Source: Rhizobium sp. 007
GTDB taxonomy: Bacteria > Pseudomonadota > Alphaproteobacteria > Rhizobiales > Rhizobiaceae
Assembly (NCBI RefSeq): GCF_015353075.1
Contig: NZ_CP064187.1
Coordinates: forward strand, 2,976,001-3,040,000
Direction of reading: 5' to 3'
DNA: 64,000 nucleotides
This document shows, piece after piece, positions 61,070 to 64,000 of this stretch; within the stretch, counting starts at the first letter, position 1, and each line of letters starts with the position of its first letter. A program made the translations under genes and the position numbers. The notes under the pieces were generated by a model that saw only the letters and a program-made list of their open reading frames with translations, was not told the DNA's origin and did not search any database.

Positions 61070-62527
61070 CTACGACGGAACATTCGCGGGCGTTGATGGC
61101 TGCAACGACGGCAGCGCCTTCTGCGGCGTCCAACCGCCACCCAAAGCCTGAAATAGGCTGCTGACCGCCAGCAGCTTCGACAGCCGCACCTGCACCAAGG
61201 TATTCTCGGCGGTAAAGAGCGTCTGCTGCGTCTGCAATACGGTGATCTGATTGACGGTGCCGGCGCGCAACTGGGTTTCCGCTACGTCGAAGGCCCGGCG
61301 GGAACTGGTAACGACTTTGGTTTGCAACCCCTCCTGCAGGGTGAATTGCTGAAGGGCAACCAGCGCTTTTTCGACGTCGGCGAATGCCGACAGTACGGCC
61401 TTGCGATAGGCCTGCAGGTTCTCCAGCTGCACGCCCTTTGCCTGCTTGAGCTGGCTCTCCAGCAGGAAGCCATCGAAGATCGGCTGCGTCATGTTTGCAG
61501 CAAGAGTGTAGAACCAGGCCCCCGGCCCGAACAGCGACGCGAGCGCCGCACTTTGGAAGCCGGTTTGACCCGTCAACGGGATTTGCGGGAAGAACGCCGC
61601 GCGCGCCGCTTCCACACTGAAGTTGGAGGAGGCAAGCTGTGCCTCGGCCTGCCGAATATCCGGGCGCTGGTTGAGCAGTTCCGATGGCAAGCCCGGAGTG
61701 ACGCGCGGAACGGCGATTTGCGTGGTCGATCCGCCGAGCACCTTAAAATTGACAGGCGCACGCGCCACCAGCACAGCTAACGCCGCGATGTTCTGCCGCA
61801 ACGTCACCTCGAGCGGAGGAATCGATGCACGCTGCGTCGACACCAGCGCCTCCTGCTGCGACAGATCAAGTTGCGATGCTGTTCCGGCGTTGAACTGCTG
61901 CTTGATGAGACCAAGGATGCGCTCGGCCGCGCCAAGATCATGGCGGGCGATGCGCAATTGATCCTGGGCGGCCAAAATCTGGAAATAAGTGTTCGCGACC
62001 GTCACCATCGTCGTCAGCGTCACCACTTCGCGATTGTAGCGAGCGACGGTTGCACTTTCTTCGGCGGCATAGAGCGAGGCGCGGTTCTTTCCCCAAAAAT
62101 CGACCATATAACTCCCGGTGAGCCCTAGATTGAACTGCGAAGACATGCCGGCACCTCCTGGGTCACGGACCCGCTCTGCCATCGCCGTTCCGGTGACTGT
62201 CGGCAGCAGCGCAGCCCCCGAAACCCCGACCTGGGCGTCCGCTTGGGCGATCTGGGCGATGGCGGCCGCGACATCGAGATTACGGGTCTGCGCGTCCTCC
62301 ATCAGCGAAGTCAGCTCTTGGGAGCGAAAACCCCGCCACCACTCCAGCGCCGGAACGGCGGCATCGGGCGCGCGCGTCTGTTGCTCGCGATATTTGTCGG
62401 GGATATTAAGACCGAGTTCGGGATGCTCGGTGGCGAGAGTGCAGCCGGACATTCCCGTGCCTAACACAAGCGCGGCGAGAGCGGGCCTGGTGGCAAAAGA
62501 CAGCGACTTCAACGAAATGTAACGCAT
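61070..62527 (-). CDS. RND efflux outer-membrane lipoprotein (NodT/OprM family)
   Basis: A 485-residue TolC-like outer-membrane factor. The N-terminus has a lipoprotein signal ending in MSGC (lipobox near residue 28), so it is lipid-anchored. Two OEP repeats are visible: RNLDVAAAIAQIAQADAQVG with LGLTGSYMVDFWGKNRASLY, and RPDIRQAEAQLASSNFSVEA with TQPIFDGFLLESQLKQAKGV. It forms the outer exit duct of a tripartite pump with the RND transporter encoded just upstream. The gap between the two genes is about 100 bases and holds no other gene. Confidence 0.93.
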   Translation of the reverse strand: MRYISLKSLSFATRPALAALVLGTGMSGCTLATEHPELGLNIPDKYREQQTRAPDAAVPALEWWRGFRSQELTSLMEDAQTRNLDVAAAIAQIAQADAQVGVSGAALLPTVTGTAMAERVRDPGGAGMSSQFNLGLTGSYMVDFWGKNRASLYAAEESATVARYNREVVTLTTMVTVANTYFQILAAQDQLRIARHDLGAAERILGLIKQQFNAGTASQLDLSQQEALVSTQRASIPPLEVTLRQNIAALAVLVARAPVNFKVLGGSTTQIAVPRVTPGLPSELLNQRPDIRQAEAQLASSNFSVEAARAAFFPQIPLTGQTGFQSAALASLFGPGAWFYTLAANMTQPIFDGFLLESQLKQAKGVQLENLQAYRKAVLSAFADVEKALVALQQFTLQEGLQTKVVTSSRRAFDVAETQLRAGTVNQITVLQTQQTLFTAENTLVQVRLSKLLAVSSLFQALGGGWTPQKALPSLQPSTPANVPS

Positions 62528-62627
62528 CTGGTGCCCTTCTGAGCTGTAAAAATTGAGTTGTATCCAAAGGTCTCAAATCCCCTTGAGAAGACCGCAATGC
62601 CAGCATTTTGAACCGCCCCGCACGCCA

Positions 62628-64000
62628 TCATTCGCCCGGTGGAAATGCCGAGCCGCTCGCGGACGGCGTTACGCTGGCGCGCCGACACCAAAGCCTCAAT
62701 CGGTCCACATACAGATAAATTACCGGTGTTGTATAAAGCGTCAGGATCTGGCTGAGGATGAGGCCGCCAACGATCGCGATGCCGAGCGGCCGCCGCAACT
62801 CGCTGCCCTCCCCCGTGCCGATCACAAGCGGCACCGCGCCTAGCAAGGCGGCCGCAGTCGTCATCATGATCGGCCTGAAGCGCAGCAAACAGGCTTCGTA
62901 GATCGCTTCGACGGACGTTAGCCCCCGCGTGCGCTCTGCGTCGAGCGCGAAATCGATCATCATGATCGCATTCTTCTTCACAATGCCGATCAGCAGGATG
63001 ACGCCGATCAAGGCCATGATGCTGAACTCGGTGTGGAACGCCATCAACGCCAGTAGCGCACCGACGCCCGCAGACGGCAAGGTCGAGAGAATCGTGACCG
63101 GGTGGAAGAAACTTTCGTAAAGAATGCCGAGCACGATGTAGATCGTCACCATCGCAGCCAAGATAAGATAGGGCTGATTTCTGAGCGAATCCTGGAAAAC
63201 CTTGGCGGTGCCCTGAAAGGAACCATGGATCGTCGCCGGTACGCCGATCCGGTTCATCGTCGCCTCGATCGCGGCAACGGCCATGCTCAGCGAGACATTG
63301 GGCGCAAGGTTGAACGAGATCGTGTTCGCGACCAGCAGGCCCTGATGGTTAACGGCGAGCGGAGTTGATCCTTGCGCGAAATGAGCAACGCCCGACAACG
63401 GAACCATCGGCTCTTGGTCGGTACTGACCGCCGAGCCGGTTGACGAGGCGCTGCGGCCGGTGGCGCCAATCGAATTGGTGGCGAGATTGCGTTCTTCATC
63501 CGCGGCAACCGTGTTGATCGAGGACGCTTGCCCCGCGGCCACGAAAGTACCCGCCACCGCATTGGTCGCCTGCGACCCGCCGACCGAGCCACCCGCCGCG
63601 CTGACGTAAACATCCTTCAGCGTCTCGGGATTTTGCCAAAACCGCGGCGCAACCTCCATGATGACGTGGTACTGATTGCGGGCGGCGTAGATGGTCGAGA
63701 CCTGGCGCTGCCCAAACGCGTCATAGAGCGTATTGTCGATTTGGTTGACCGTGATCCCAAGCCTGGCAGCGGTGTCCCGATCGATCACCAGGTCGGATTC
63801 GAGTCCCTTGTTCTGCTGATCGCTGTTGACGTCGGCGAGAACCGGCACGCTCTGAAGCGCGGCCGCGATCTTCGGGCTCCATTCATTGAGCTCTTCGAAC
63901 GTCGAGCCCTGCAGTGTGTACTGATACTGCGCATTGCTGGAGCGCCCGCCGGCGCGAATATCCTGCACAGCCTGCAGAAACAGCGTGGCCCCCGGCACCA
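62628..64000 (-). CDS. RND multidrug efflux transporter (partial, C-terminal part)
   Basis: The last ~457 residues of an AcrB/MdtB-type inner-membrane RND pump; the gene continues past the right edge. Visible parts are the porter region ([60 protein letters not shown]), SPGN-like exit loops, and the second membrane half ([60 protein letters not shown]). The MdtB/MdtC-like [12 protein letters not shown] segment favours the MdtBC/heavy branch. The periplasmic adaptor gene, if any, lies outside the window. Confidence 0.92.
   Translation of the reverse strand, partial: VPGATLFLQAVQDIRAGGRSSNAQYQYTLQGSTFEELNEWSPKIAAALQSVPVLADVNSDQQNKGLESDLVIDRDTAARLGITVNQIDNTLYDAFGQRQVSTIYAARNQYHVIMEVAPRFWQNPETLKDVYVSAAGGSVGGSQATNAVAGTFVAAGQASSINTVAADEERNLATNSIGATGRSASSTGSAVSTDQEPMVPLSGVAHFAQGSTPLAVNHQGLLVANTISFNLAPNVSLSMAVAAIEATMNRIGVPATIHGSFQGTAKVFQDSLRNQPYLILAAMVTIYIVLGILYESFFHPVTILSTLPSAGVGALLALMAFHTEFSIMALIGVILLIGIVKKNAIMMIDFALDAERTRGLTSVEAIYEACLLRFRPIMMTTAAALLGAVPLVIGTGEGSELRRPLGIAIVGGLILSQILTLYTTPVIYLYVDRLRLWCRRASVTPSASGSAFPPGE

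Noticed and set aside
1..64000. CRISPR array, rRNA operon, replication origin or repABC genes
   Set aside because: No regularly spaced repeats, rRNA-like sequence or replication genes were seen in the window.

Overview
The window is high-GC DNA from an alphaproteobacterium, most likely a Rhizobiales/Rhizobiaceae member. The evidence is the gamma-resorcylate (gra) cluster, whose order and protein sequences closely resemble the set described from Rhizobium sp. MTP-10005, together with many LysR/SDR/TRAP/ABC catabolic genes and a scatter of decayed IS, recombinase and toxin-antitoxin remnants. It reads as an accessory catabolic region (plasmid, chromid or island). No rRNA or complete tRNA, CRISPR array, replication origin or housekeeping block was seen.

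Layout. 0-7.7 kb: carboxymuconolactone-decarboxylase-like protein, SDR, LysR, two aldo/keto reductases, an epimerase-like SDR and a lipid A phosphatase-like PAP2 protein. 7.8-9.5 kb: relics (cupredoxin, hipBA, IS6 transposase). 9.8-14.2 kb: a remarkable sulfur/heme locus in which a DUF1111-type diheme protein appears cut in two. Its first heme half is fused behind a beta-propeller, and its second heme half is fused to the C-terminus of a YeiH-like sulfate-exporter permease. A frameshifted cysH follows. 14.3-18.2 kb: a STAND-NTPase/SARP regulator and a LysE exporter. 18.5-19.1 kb: recombinase and phoX relics. 19.4-26.3 kb: the gra cluster (gamma-resorcylate -> resorcinol -> hydroxyquinol -> maleylacetate -> 3-oxoadipate) with its transporter and MarR regulator. 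26.3-34.5 kb: a salicylate -> salicylyl-CoA -> gentisyl-CoA -> gentisate -> fumarate + pyruvate pathway, including a ligase-hydroxylase fusion. 34.9-36.5 kb: Fic protein. 37.6-45.9 kb: a LysR-centred redox regulon (cytochrome c, molybdenum hydroxylase, frameshifted aldo/keto reductase, old yellow enzyme, SDR). Four promoters carry the same LysR site at fixed spacing from -35/-10 boxes. 46-57 kb: a ten-gene operon with a SDR, a split transketolase, a TRAP transporter, a sugar-type ABC transporter and an amidohydrolase, with a divergent LysR. 57-64 kb: PIN/Phd toxin-antitoxin, aldolase relic, protein-L-isoaspartate methyltransferase, second cupredoxin relic, His-rich periplasmic protein, and an RND efflux outer-membrane factor and pump running off the window.

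Several otherwise conserved genes (cysH, a maleylpyruvate isomerase, an alpha/beta hydrolase, an aldo/keto reductase) are broken by single-base indels. This is either real decay or sequencing/assembly error. All functions are inferred from sequence recognition only; no database search was run.
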